A stretch of DNA of 64,000 nt, taken from the NCBI RefSeq assembly GCF_032926325.1, contig NZ_CP136709.1:2574501-2638500 (forward strand). Direction: 5' to 3'. Position 1 is the first letter of the stretch. Every line of letters starts with the position of its first letter. The notes below the pieces were generated by a model, which was not told the DNA's origin, made no database searches, and saw only the letters and a program-made list of their open reading frames with translations. The stretch is from Aestuariibaculum lutulentum (lineage in GTDB: Bacteria; Bacteroidota; Bacteroidia; Flavobacteriales; Flavobacteriaceae). Shown piece after piece: positions 32,800 through 40,603 of this stretch. Position numbers and translations under genes: made by a program.

Positions 32800-33342
32800 A
32801 TGAAACGAACAGTTCATTATATCATCATAGGTTGTATTGTCGCATTAACTTTGGTTAGTTGCGGCAATACGCCAAGTTTACAAAGTTACTTTGTAGATCA
32901 TCAGGAATCGGCAAGTTTTATATCTCAGGATATTCCAATTTCTATGCTGAATATAGATACTTCTAATTTTTCCGAAGACCAAAAGGAAGCCTATAATTCG
33001 GTAAGCCGATTAAATTTTTTAGGCTACAAGTCTGATAGTACTAATGTGGATGCTTATAAAGATGAAGTTGAAAAAGTAAAAGCAATTTTAAGCGACGACA
33101 AATACCTGGATTTAATAGAGTTTAGCGATCGCGGAAATAAATTTGTAATGAAATATATTGGTGATGACGATGAAGCCGATGAGGTTGTGATTTTTGGAAG
33201 TTCTAAAGAATTTGGCTTCGGAATTGCCCGTGTTTTAGGAAACGATATGAATCCTCAAAAAATGATGACACTTGCAGGATTGATGAAGGGAGCCGATATA
33301 GATGAAGAGCAAGTGAAAAGTGTGATGAACTTTTTTAAATAA
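32800..33342 (+). CDS. DUF4252 domain lipoprotein
   Basis: A 180-residue lipoprotein (signal ending LTLVSC, lipid Cys21) with a DUF4252 domain (SFISQDIPISMLNIDTSN, NKFVMKYIGDDDEADEVVIF). It differs from its neighbour in being lipid-anchored rather than soluble and in having an acidic loop. The pair (one soluble, one anchored) following an ECF/anti-sigma pair recurs in flavobacteria by my recollection, and its function is unknown. It is the last gene of the operon before the terminator at 33368. Confidence 0.85.
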   Translation: MKRTVHYIIIGCIVALTLVSCGNTPSLQSYFVDHQESASFISQDIPISMLNIDTSNFSEDQKEAYNSVSRLNFLGYKSDSTNVDAYKDEVEKVKAILSDDKYLDLIEFSDRGNKFVMKYIGDDDEADEVVIFGSSKEFGFGIARVLGNDMNPQKMMTLAGLMKGADIDEEQVKSVMNFFK

Positions 33343-33367
33343 ATTATATTGAGTTAAATGTTAAAAG

Positions 33368-33398
33368 AAAAAGGGTTGCCAAACGGCAACCCTTTTTT
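33368..33398. terminator. Bidirectional Rho-independent terminator
   Basis: AAAAAGGGTTGCC and its complement form a perfect 13-bp stem with a 4-nt loop and T/A runs. It ends the sigma operon and the purB transcript, which converge here. Confidence 0.88.
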
Positions 33399-33591
33399 AT
33401 TCATTATCGTCAGATTCGTTATTACGGTGTATTTTCGAATTGACATAAACTAAATTGGCAACAATCACTAAAAAAATAATGGCTAATAAGGTTTTAATGG
33501 CATAGTTATCTAAAATATCCAGCACGCCGGATACAAAATAAATTCCTATTAAAACACCACAGAGTAGCAGTGATTGTTTGTCGTTTAGCAT
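33397..33591 (-). CDS. Small two-helix membrane protein
   Basis: A 64-residue protein with two hydrophobic segments (about residues 7-25 and 33-50) and a polar tail ending NESDDNE. It starts 5 bp after the purB stop and ends at the shared terminator, so it is surely co-transcribed with purB. I recognise no family. The coherent topology and tight spacing support a real gene; function is unknown. Confidence 0.6.
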   Translation of the reverse strand: MLNDKQSLLLCGVLIGIYFVSGVLDILDNYAIKTLLAIIFLVIVANLVYVNSKIHRNNESDDNE

Positions 33592-33596
33592 ATAAA

Positions 33597-34940
33597 TTAA
33601 ATTCCTGTATAGTTAGCAGGAGTAATACGTTTTAATTCTTCTTTTATTGCATCAGAAACCTCTAAAGTATCAATAAAATTTGAAATAGAGTTTTGGTTTA
33701 TTTTCTCGTTAGTACGTGTTAAACCTTTTAAAGCTTCATATGGGTTAGGGTAAGCTTCACGACGTAAAATCGTTTGAATAGCTTCAGCAACTACAGCCCA
33801 GTTATTCTCTAAATCTTCAGCAAATTTAGCTTCGTTAAGTAATAATTTACCTAAACCTTTTAAAGTTGATTTGAATCCGATTAAGGTATGTCCGAAAGGT
33901 ACACCCACATTTCTTAATACGGTACTATCTGTTAAATCACGTTGTAATCTTGAGATAGGTAATTTAGCCGCTAAGTGTTCAAAAACTGCGTTTGCAATTC
34001 CTAAGTTTCCTTCAGAGTTTTCAAAATCGATAGGGTTTACTTTGTGTGGCATGGCGCTACTTCCAACTTCACCAGCTTTAATTTTTTGTTTAAAGTAATC
34101 CATAGAAACATACGTCCAGATGTCTCTGTCTAAATCGATAATAATATTGTTGATGCGTTTTAAGGTATCAAATAAAGCCGCCATATGGTCGTAATGCTCA
34201 ATTTGAGTTGTTGGGAACGAGTGGTTTAATCCTAAGGTGTCTTCGACAAATTTAGTTCCGAAAGCTTTCCAGTCGATGTTTGGGTAGGCTACGTTATGTG
34301 CATTGTAATTTCCTGTTGCTCCACCAAATTTAGCAGCGTTAGGAACTGCGTTTAATAATTTAAACTGTTCTTCTAGTCGTACAACAAAAACTTCGATTTC
34401 TTTTCCAAGACGTGTTGGAGAAGCTGGCTGACCGTGCGTTCTTGCTAACATTGAAATGCCTGACCAGTCACTTGCTAAAGCTTTCAATTTGTCTAAAACC
34501 AAAGTATATTCCGGAGTGTAAACGTTGGCTACGGCTTCTTTAATACTTAATGGAATAGCGGTGTTATTAATATCTTGAGAAGTTAATCCGAAGTGGATAA
34601 ACTCTTTGTATTGAGATAAGTTTAAAGCATCGAATTTTTCTTTAATGAAATATTCAACAGCCTTAACATCATGATTTGTTACTTTTTCAATGTCTTTTAT
34701 CGCTAAAGCATCAGCACTTGAAAAATCTTTGTAGATGGCTCTTAAATCTCCAAAAATGGAAGCGTCTACATCTTGAAGTTGTGGTAAAGGAATTTCACAA
34801 AGTGCGATAAAGTATTCTATTTCTACTAAAACACGGTATTTTATTAAAGCTTCTTCAGAGAAATAAGGGGCTAAATCTTCTGCTTTACTTCTGTATCTCC
34901 CGTCAATAGGAGAGATGGCGTTAAGTGGTGATAATGACAT
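33597..34940 (-). CDS. purB: Adenylosuccinate lyase
   Basis: A 447-residue member of the fumarase/aspartase superfamily. It catalyses two steps of purine synthesis: SAICAR to AICAR and adenylosuccinate to AMP, releasing fumarate each time. SPIDGRYRSKAEDLAPYFSE opens the protein; TSQDINNTAIP, ARTHGQPASPT (general acid His) and the signature GSSAMPHKVNPIDFENSEG with the mobile serine loop follow. This is the longer, E. coli-like form. The ATG at 34940 is chosen because a TTG seven codons upstream sits at the predicted transcription start of the -7 box at 34966-34973. Confidence 0.96.
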   Translation of the reverse strand: MSLSPLNAISPIDGRYRSKAEDLAPYFSEEALIKYRVLVEIEYFIALCEIPLPQLQDVDASIFGDLRAIYKDFSSADALAIKDIEKVTNHDVKAVEYFIKEKFDALNLSQYKEFIHFGLTSQDINNTAIPLSIKEAVANVYTPEYTLVLDKLKALASDWSGISMLARTHGQPASPTRLGKEIEVFVVRLEEQFKLLNAVPNAAKFGGATGNYNAHNVAYPNIDWKAFGTKFVEDTLGLNHSFPTTQIEHYDHMAALFDTLKRINNIIIDLDRDIWTYVSMDYFKQKIKAGEVGSSAMPHKVNPIDFENSEGNLGIANAVFEHLAAKLPISRLQRDLTDSTVLRNVGVPFGHTLIGFKSTLKGLGKLLLNEAKFAEDLENNWAVVAEAIQTILRREAYPNPYEALKGLTRTNEKINQNSISNFIDTLEVSDAIKEELKRITPANYTGI

Positions 34941-34965
34941 GTGATGTTTGATTTTTTTCAAGTTG

Positions 34966-34973
34966 CAAAGATA
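34966..34973 (-). promoter_or_regulatory. -7 promoter element of purB
   Basis: The minus strand reads TATCTTTG; the chosen ATG is 25 nt downstream. Confidence 0.62.
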
Positions 34974-35004
34974 GCTTTTTTACGCGTAAGAGCGAAAACC
35001 AATC

Positions 35005-35580
35005 TTATAAGTTTTTAAGCTTCTTCATTTTATTTAAAATATGCTTTGCCCGTGACTTATATGCAGCACTTTGATGATGGAAATCTTGGTGTAAAATGTC
35101 TAACAGTTGCGGGTGAACCCAATGTGTTTCTTTCCCCAATAAAAACAGAGTTTCCATGGCATGCACTTTGGCCGCTACTTTATTTTCGCTAATCATCCAA
35201 TCAAAACAAGCCTCAATCATTTTTTCTTTATGCTTAGACTCTAATGAATTTTTAATGGGGTTGGGTTGCTTCGAGGTGTAACGCTCGGCAATAAGCGAAC
35301 AGATTTTAGCCATGGGGCGTACGGAAGAATCAAAATGGACTTTACTTAGGTTGTTGGTAAAAAAATCTAAATGAGGTATCATGGCATAAATATATTCCAG
35401 ACAAACGAATTCTAAAACCCAGGCAGCTTTAAAAGATGTTTCGTCGTCAACCATGAATGAAATTTTTATTAATTCGGGAAATAAAGACATATCATTTAAA
35501 ACGAACTGAGCAAATTGAAAGCGGTCATCACGAGCAGCTGTTATATAAGATAATTCTTTATAAAATTCATCTGAAGTCAT
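35005..35580 (-). CDS. Conserved alpha-helical (HEAT-like) protein, unknown function
   Basis: A 191-residue soluble, strongly helical protein (FYKELSYITAARDDRFQFAQFV, KAAWVLEFVCLEYIYAMIPH, AAKVHAMETLFLLGKETHWVHPQL) with HEAT-repeat-like helix pairs. Homologues are sometimes labelled 'adenylosuccinate lyase' only because they lie beside purB, as here; no lyase motif is present. The ATG at 35580 is used because the longer reading from 35664 begins with a non-ATG codon and overlaps the divergent heme-binding gene. The gap to purB is 64 bp and contains the purB promoter box. Confidence 0.72.
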   Translation of the reverse strand: MTSDEFYKELSYITAARDDRFQFAQFVLNDMSLFPELIKISFMVDDETSFKAAWVLEFVCLEYIYAMIPHLDFFTNNLSKVHFDSSVRPMAKICSLIAERYTSKQPNPIKNSLESKHKEKMIEACFDWMISENKVAAKVHAMETLFLLGKETHWVHPQLLDILHQDFHHQSAAYKSRAKHILNKMKKLKNL

Positions 35581-35633
35581 TCTATTATTTCCTATTTTAG
35601 ACCTTTTAAAACTTATGGTAAAATAATATATAG

Positions 35634-36107
35634 ATGAAATTACTAAAAAAAATATTACTGGCACTTCTTGTTTTAATTGTTATCGCTCAATTTTTCGGAC
35701 CTGAAAAAAATGAAGGGGATATGGCTTCTGTAGAACCGTTTTTAGCTGAAACTAATCCGCCAGCAGATGTAAAAGCTATTTTAGAAGAAACCTGTTACGA
35801 CTGCCATAGTGATGTTACCCGATACCCTTGGTACAATAATATTACGCCTGTAAATTATTGGCTAGCGGAGCATATTGAGGACGGAAAAAAACACTTTAAT
35901 GTGTCAAATTGGGTAGGGAATTCAGTAAAGCGTAAAGACCACAAGTTTGAAGAACTTATTGAAATGGTAGAAGATAAAAGTATGCCTTTAAAATCTTACA
36001 CCATTACTCATGGTGAAGCTAACCTATCTGAAGATCAGATTAAAGCTGTTGTAGACTGGGCGAAATTAGTACGTGTTAAGTACAGTATGATGCCACAGCC
36101 GGAATAG
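35634..36107 (+). CDS. Membrane-anchored heme-binding (c-type) protein, Haem_bd type
   Basis: A 157-residue protein with an N-terminal helix (about residues 5-22) and a c-type heme motif CYDCHSD near residues 54-60, followed by WYNNITPVNYWLAEHIEDGKKHFNVS. This pattern matches the Haem_bd domain family of Bacteroidota and related phyla. A Met in DKSMPLKSYTITHGEANLS may be an axial ligand. It would be a periplasmic electron carrier or heme sensor anchored in the inner membrane. It diverges from the HEAT-like gene and precedes a glycosyltransferase gene that has its own promoter. Confidence 0.85.
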   Translation: MKLLKKILLALLVLIVIAQFFGPEKNEGDMASVEPFLAETNPPADVKAILEETCYDCHSDVTRYPWYNNITPVNYWLAEHIEDGKKHFNVSNWVGNSVKRKDHKFEELIEMVEDKSMPLKSYTITHGEANLSEDQIKAVVDWAKLVRVKYSMMPQPE

Positions 36108-36124
36108 TTTTCAGCTTAATCACT

Positions 36125-36132
36125 TATTTTTG
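36125..36132 (+). promoter_or_regulatory. -7 promoter element of the glycosyltransferase gene
   Basis: TATTTTTG matches exactly; the ATG at 36155 is 22 nt downstream. Confidence 0.58.
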
Positions 36133-36154
36133 CTGAAAATTTAAATTGCTTTTC

Positions 36155-37387
36155 ATGCGTAAGCACCTTTTAATTATTGGTTTTGTCTGGCCGGAACCCA
36201 AGAGTTCTGCTGCCGGAAGCAGAATGATGCAATTGATTCATTTTTTTCAATCTGAAAATTATGAGATTACCTTTGCGAGTTCTTGTGCCAAAACCAATAA
36301 TGCTGTAAATCTCGAAGATTTGGGAATTAAACAGGAGTTTATTGAGTTGAATGATTCCAGTTTTAATGGTTTTGTAAAGGACTTAAACCCTGAGGTTGTC
36401 ATGTTCGATCGGTTTATGACTGAAGAACAATTTGGGTGGCGCGTGGCTCAGGAATGTCCCGATGCTTTACGGATTTTAGATACCGAAGATTTACATAGCC
36501 TACGAAAGGGTAGACATCAGGCATTTAAAGATAAACAGCCATTTTCAAAAGCTTATCTGTTCAATGATATTGCGAAACGCGAAATAGCAAGTATTTATCG
36601 TTGCGATTTAAGTTTGATGATATCGGAAGCTGAAATAGAGATTTTAACCTCCGAATTCAAAGTACCTGAACACATATTGGTTTATTTACCTTTTCTACTT
36701 GATAATATTTCAGTAGAACAAATTCAGAAACTTTCAAAATTTGAAGAGCGCCAGGATTTTATAACGATCGGTAATTTTTTGCACGAGCCCAATTATAATG
36801 CAGTTCAGTTTTTAAAAGAAACCATTTGGCCATTAATTAAAAAGCAGTTGCCACAGGCAGAAATGCACGTTTACGGTGCATATGCTTCGCAAAAAGTGAA
36901 TCAGTTGAACAATACAAAAGACGGATTTTTAATTAATGGCTTTACCGAAGATGTTAATCTGGTTATGCAAAAAGCTAAAGTGTGTTTTGCACCGCTTAGG
37001 TTTGGAGCAGGTTTAAAAGGTAAATTGGTTGATGCTATGCAAAACGGTACCCCTTGCATCATGTCAAGTATTGCAGCAGAAGGTATGTTTGGCGATTTGG
37101 AGCCTAACGGATTTATAGAAGATAACCCGGAACAATTTACAGAAAAAGCTGTTGAATTGTATCAAAATAAAGAGCTTTGGAAAACCAAGCAGCAAAATGG
37201 TTTTGAAATTATTAACACCCGTTTTAATGCTGAATTCCATCAAGAGACATTTTCAAAAGTTTTAAATGAAGCGGTTGAAAATTTAGAGCAACACCGTTTA
37301 AACAACTTCATGGGACAAATGCTTCAGCACCATTCAATGCAAAGCACTAAGTTTATGAGTAAATGGATTGAAGAAAAGAATAAATAA
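36155..37387 (+). CDS. Glycosyltransferase (GT-B fold, group 1/GT4-like)
   Basis: A 410-residue GT-B protein. The N-terminal Rossmann domain has KHLLIIGFVWPEPKSSAAG and MVMFDR-type strands (EVVMFDRFMTEEQFG). The C-terminal half has the donor site: ITIGNFLHEPNYNAVQFLKE, MHVYGAYASQKVNQL, APLRFGAGLKGKLVDAMQNG with the Glu-like nucleotide contact, and PCIMSSIAAEGM. The acceptor is unknown; there is no polysaccharide cluster around it. The ATG at 36155 is preferred to an in-frame TTG at 36146. It ends 12 bp from the convergent DUF6174 gene with no visible terminator. Confidence 0.85.
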   Translation: MRKHLLIIGFVWPEPKSSAAGSRMMQLIHFFQSENYEITFASSCAKTNNAVNLEDLGIKQEFIELNDSSFNGFVKDLNPEVVMFDRFMTEEQFGWRVAQECPDALRILDTEDLHSLRKGRHQAFKDKQPFSKAYLFNDIAKREIASIYRCDLSLMISEAEIEILTSEFKVPEHILVYLPFLLDNISVEQIQKLSKFEERQDFITIGNFLHEPNYNAVQFLKETIWPLIKKQLPQAEMHVYGAYASQKVNQLNNTKDGFLINGFTEDVNLVMQKAKVCFAPLRFGAGLKGKLVDAMQNGTPCIMSSIAAEGMFGDLEPNGFIEDNPEQFTEKAVELYQNKELWKTKQQNGFEIINTRFNAEFHQETFSKVLNEAVENLEQHRLNNFMGQMLQHHSMQSTKFMSKWIEEKNK

Positions 37388-37399
37388 GTCTTCAATGAT

Positions 37400-38002
37400 T
37401 TAATTAAATGTTTCTCCTTCTTGGTTCGCTATAATTATTGGGTCGTCGTTTAGCCATTCAAAATTAGAAAGCGAAACACCTACAGCGCAATCGTCCATAC
37501 AACCGTCGGGAACATAGTAACAGTTTTCAATAATGTTATTCGAGTCGTAATTAAACGTAATATGGTTGTCTTGGGCATCTACAGATAAATAGTCGTTTAA
37601 ACATGTGTTGTAAAGTTCGTCAATTGTTAATGCCGGAGCTCCTGAAGTATGGGTTCCTAAAGTCGTTTTTTCTTCTGAAAATGCCTCAAGAATAATTCGG
37701 TTATCAAAACCTAAATAATGCCCTGTGTTTTCATTGTAAAGAGTATAAGATTCATAAACTCTTGATGTTACTTTGCCATCTAAAACGGTAATGGTTGTGT
37801 TAGTTCCAGACCCGAATACCGAACGCGAACTCACTGTGTAGCTATAAGAATCATTGTTAGATTCCTTTAAGTTTTTCCAGGAGTCTAAGCTAATTTTAAA
37901 GTTATAAAGGCTTTTAGCTTGTGAGGCATGGTTGCCATCGCAATTATAGTAGAGTGAACTTGTTAAAATTAGAAGAACAAGGGCAACAAATTTCTTTTTC
38001 AT
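37400..38002 (-). CDS. DUF6174 family lipoprotein
   Basis: A 200-residue protein with a lipoprotein signal (MKKKFVALVLLILTSSLYYNC, lipid Cys21) and a DUF6174-like domain: SLDSWKNLKESNNDSYSYTVSS, TTITVLDGKVTSRVYESYTL and APALTIDELYNTCLNDYLSV. It has paired cysteines (NCYYVPDGCMDDC) near the C-terminus. It lies 97 bp downstream of a paralogue on the same strand. It is probably a surface or periplasmic lipoprotein of unknown function. Confidence 0.78.
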   Translation of the reverse strand: MKKKFVALVLLILTSSLYYNCDGNHASQAKSLYNFKISLDSWKNLKESNNDSYSYTVSSRSVFGSGTNTTITVLDGKVTSRVYESYTLYNENTGHYLGFDNRIILEAFSEEKTTLGTHTSGAPALTIDELYNTCLNDYLSVDAQDNHITFNYDSNNIIENCYYVPDGCMDDCAVGVSLSNFEWLNDDPIIIANQEGETFN

Positions 38003-38099
38003 AAATCCAATCTTATTTGTTTAGTTGCTATAAAATTAAGAAAAAGGATGCGCTTATTCAAGTAATTAATCCATTGGTTTTATTTAAATGAAGTAAATT

Positions 38100-38687
38100 T
38101 TAAAGCCATTCAAAATGTGTTAATTTAATTCCGAAATAACAATCGTCTTCACAAAAGTTGGAAGTGTAATAACAATCTTTAAGAATATTTTTATCATCGA
38201 CACTAAAATTAATCTCGTTTGATGACGGATTAACAGATAAATACTTTTTTAAACAGGTATTATAAAGTTCATCAATTGTTAAGGCTGGGGCCGCATTACA
38301 AAAAGAAACACTGTTATTGTCATCGTCGTTAGATTCACAATTGTGTGTGCCTATGGAGTTCTTATCTTCAACAAACGACCCTAAAATAATTCGGTTTTCA
38401 TAGTCCAGAAAATTAGCTTCGTCATCATATTGAGAGTAGATTTCAAAAGCTCTGGATATGATTATTCCGTTTTCAACGGTAATAGTGGTGGTGCAGTTGT
38501 AGCCTAATTCGGTTTTTGAATTCACTGAATAAGCGTACGACGCATGGTTAAGTTGCTTTAAATTATTCCAGTAATCTAGACTCATTTTAAAAGTATTAAT
38601 AGAATTTTCGATAGAGGTGTTAGTCACTTCGTTTGAGCAACTTAAAATAAATATAGTAAAGAAAAGGTAAGCGGTTTTCTTAATCAT
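38100..38687 (-). CDS. DUF6174 family lipoprotein (paralogue)
   Basis: A 195-residue lipoprotein (lipid Cys in LSCSNE) with the same domain as the downstream gene: SLDYWNNLKQLNHASYAYSV, TTITVENGIIISRAFEIYSQ and APALTIDELYNTCLKKYLSV. It has an extra loop with two cysteines (NCESNDDDNNSVSFCNA) before the shared APALTIDELY motif that the sister lacks. The C-terminal DCYYTSNFCEDDC cysteine pattern is kept. Tandem duplication with divergence is the simplest reading. Confidence 0.78.
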   Translation of the reverse strand: MIKKTAYLFFTIFILSCSNEVTNTSIENSINTFKMSLDYWNNLKQLNHASYAYSVNSKTELGYNCTTTITVENGIIISRAFEIYSQYDDEANFLDYENRIILGSFVEDKNSIGTHNCESNDDDNNSVSFCNAAPALTIDELYNTCLKKYLSVNPSSNEINFSVDDKNILKDCYYTSNFCEDDCYFGIKLTHFEWL

Positions 38688-38850
38688 TGGTTGGAGGGTT
38701 TTTTAATGACGCAAAGTATTACGCTAGCTTTTTTTTAAAGTAACCTAAGGTTTATTAAAATGTTAAGAATAGATTTTAAGGTAATCACCTGTTGATGGAA
38801 ATTAACTTTTGTACGTGTAGTTTATCGTAGATTATTAAATGGCTTTTTTT

Positions 38851-38858
38851 TAGCTTTG
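38851..38858 (+). promoter_or_regulatory. -7 promoter element of the ABC-F gene
   Basis: TAGCTTTG matches the consensus; the ATG at 38878 is 19 nt downstream. Confidence 0.6.
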
Positions 38859-38877
38859 CACCTTTAAAATTCAGAAT

Positions 38878-40515
38878 ATGATTTCAGTTGATGCTTTAGC
38901 AGTCGAGTTTGGCGGAAGCGCTTTGTTTAGTGATGTCTCGTTTACTATTAACGAGAACGATAAAATTGCTTTAATGGGAAAAAATGGTGCCGGAAAAAGT
39001 ACTATGATGAAAATTATTGCAGGCGAACAAAAAGCAACCCGTGGAAATGTGCGTTTTCCAAAAGATGTTGTGATTGCTTACTTGCCACAGCATTTATTAA
39101 CTGAAGATGATTGTACTGTTTTTGAAGAAGCATCAAAAGCGTTTAATCATATTTTTGAAATGCGCGACGAAATGGCGCGCCTTAACAAAGAATTAGAAAC
39201 CCGCACCGATTACGAGTCTGATGATTATATGAAAATCATTGAAAAAGTATCAGATTTAGGGGAGAAATTCTATGCGCTTGAAGAAGTAAATTACGATGCC
39301 GAAGTTGAAAAGGCTTTACGTGGTTTAGGATTTAAACGTGAAGATTTCACGCGATTAACCAGCGAATTTAGTGGTGGTTACCGTATGCGTATCGAGCTGG
39401 CTAAAATCTTATTGCAAAAACCAGACTTAATTCTTCTTGATGAGCCTACCAACCACATCGATATCGAATCGGTAATCTGGTTGGAAGATTTCTTAATCAA
39501 TAAAGCGAAAGCCGTAATGGTTATTTCACATGATAAAGCATTTATCGATAATATAACCAATCGTACTATAGAAGTTACTATGGGGCGTATTTACGATTAT
39601 AAAGCGAATTATTCACACTACTTGCAGCTTCGTGAAGATCGAAGAATACACCAGTTAAAAGCTTACGAAGAACAACAAAAATTTATCGCTGAAACGAAAG
39701 CGTTTATTGAGCGTTTTAAAGGAACATATTCGAAAACCAATCAGGTGAATTCTCGTGAGCGTATGTTGGAAAAACTTGAGATTATTGAAGTTGATGAGGT
39801 TGATACTTCAGCTTTAAAATTACGTTTTCCTCCGGCACCGCGTTCTGGAGATTATCCTGTAACGGTTAAGGATCTATCAAAATCTTACGATGAGCATGTG
39901 GTGTTTAAAGATGCTAACATGTCTATTTCAAGAGGAGAGAAAGTCGCTTTTGTTGGGCGAAACGGAGAAGGAAAATCGACTATGATCAAAGCGATTATGG
40001 GAGAGATTGATGTTGATGGACAATGTGGATTGGGACATAACGTAAAAGTGGGGTACTTTGCGCAGAATCAAGCATCATTATTAGACGATAATTTAACTAT
40101 TTTTCAAACCGTTGATGAAGTTGCCGAAGGCGATATCCGTACGCAGATAAAGAATATTTTAGGTGGCTTTATGTTTAAAGGCGACGATATCGATAAAAAA
40201 GTTGGTGTGCTTTCAGGAGGTGAAAAAACACGTCTGGCCATGGTGAAATTACTGTTAGAACCAGTAAACCTGTTAATTCTGGATGAGCCTACCAACCACT
40301 TAGATTTAAAATCGAAAGATGTACTTAAAGAAGCCTTAAAGAATTTCGATGGTACTTTGATTTTGGTGTCTCACGACCGTGATTTTCTTCAAGGATTATC
40401 TCAAAAAGTATTCGAATTTAAAGATCAGCGTGTTATTGAGCATTTCGAAACGATTGACGATTTCTTAAAACGTAATCGCATTGAGAGTTTAAAACAAATC
40501 GATTTAAAGGCTTAA
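38878..40515 (+). CDS. ABC-F family ATPase
   Basis: A 545-residue soluble protein with two ABC cassettes and no membrane domain. Walker A motifs are GKNGAGKST (about residues 34-42) and GRNGEGKST (about 361-369). Signatures are FSGGYRMRIELAKIL and LSGGEKTRLAMVKLL, with Walker B LILLDEPTNHID and LLILDEPTNHLD. The inter-domain linker (about 245-325, RIHQLKAYEEQQKFIAETKAFIERFKGTYS) carries the P-site tRNA-interaction region of ABC-F proteins. Members act on the ribosome during stalled or early elongation. Length and linker resemble YbiT-like housekeeping forms more than antibiotic-resistance forms, but I would not assign a specific subfamily. Confidence 0.93.
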   Translation: MISVDALAVEFGGSALFSDVSFTINENDKIALMGKNGAGKSTMMKIIAGEQKATRGNVRFPKDVVIAYLPQHLLTEDDCTVFEEASKAFNHIFEMRDEMARLNKELETRTDYESDDYMKIIEKVSDLGEKFYALEEVNYDAEVEKALRGLGFKREDFTRLTSEFSGGYRMRIELAKILLQKPDLILLDEPTNHIDIESVIWLEDFLINKAKAVMVISHDKAFIDNITNRTIEVTMGRIYDYKANYSHYLQLREDRRIHQLKAYEEQQKFIAETKAFIERFKGTYSKTNQVNSRERMLEKLEIIEVDEVDTSALKLRFPPAPRSGDYPVTVKDLSKSYDEHVVFKDANMSISRGEKVAFVGRNGEGKSTMIKAIMGEIDVDGQCGLGHNVKVGYFAQNQASLLDDNLTIFQTVDEVAEGDIRTQIKNILGGFMFKGDDIDKKVGVLSGGEKTRLAMVKLLLEPVNLLILDEPTNHLDLKSKDVLKEALKNFDGTLILVSHDRDFLQGLSQKVFEFKDQRVIEHFETIDDFLKRNRIESLKQIDLKA

Positions 40516-40603
40516 AACTGGCGTATGTCTAAATAAATTAGGTAAACCATAAATTTATTTTACTTTAGGGTGCATTAAAACATACCCTTTTTAGAATACA
40601 TTT

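Noticed and set aside
35005..35580. 'Adenylosuccinate lyase' label for the HEAT-like protein
   Set aside because: No lyase motif is present; the true purB is the adjacent gene.
40567..40593. Terminator after the ABC-F gene (AGGGT...ACCCT then T-run)
   Set aside because: Only a 5-bp stem with a bulge, and it overlaps a near-consensus -7 box for the sulfatase gene; too weak to list as a feature.
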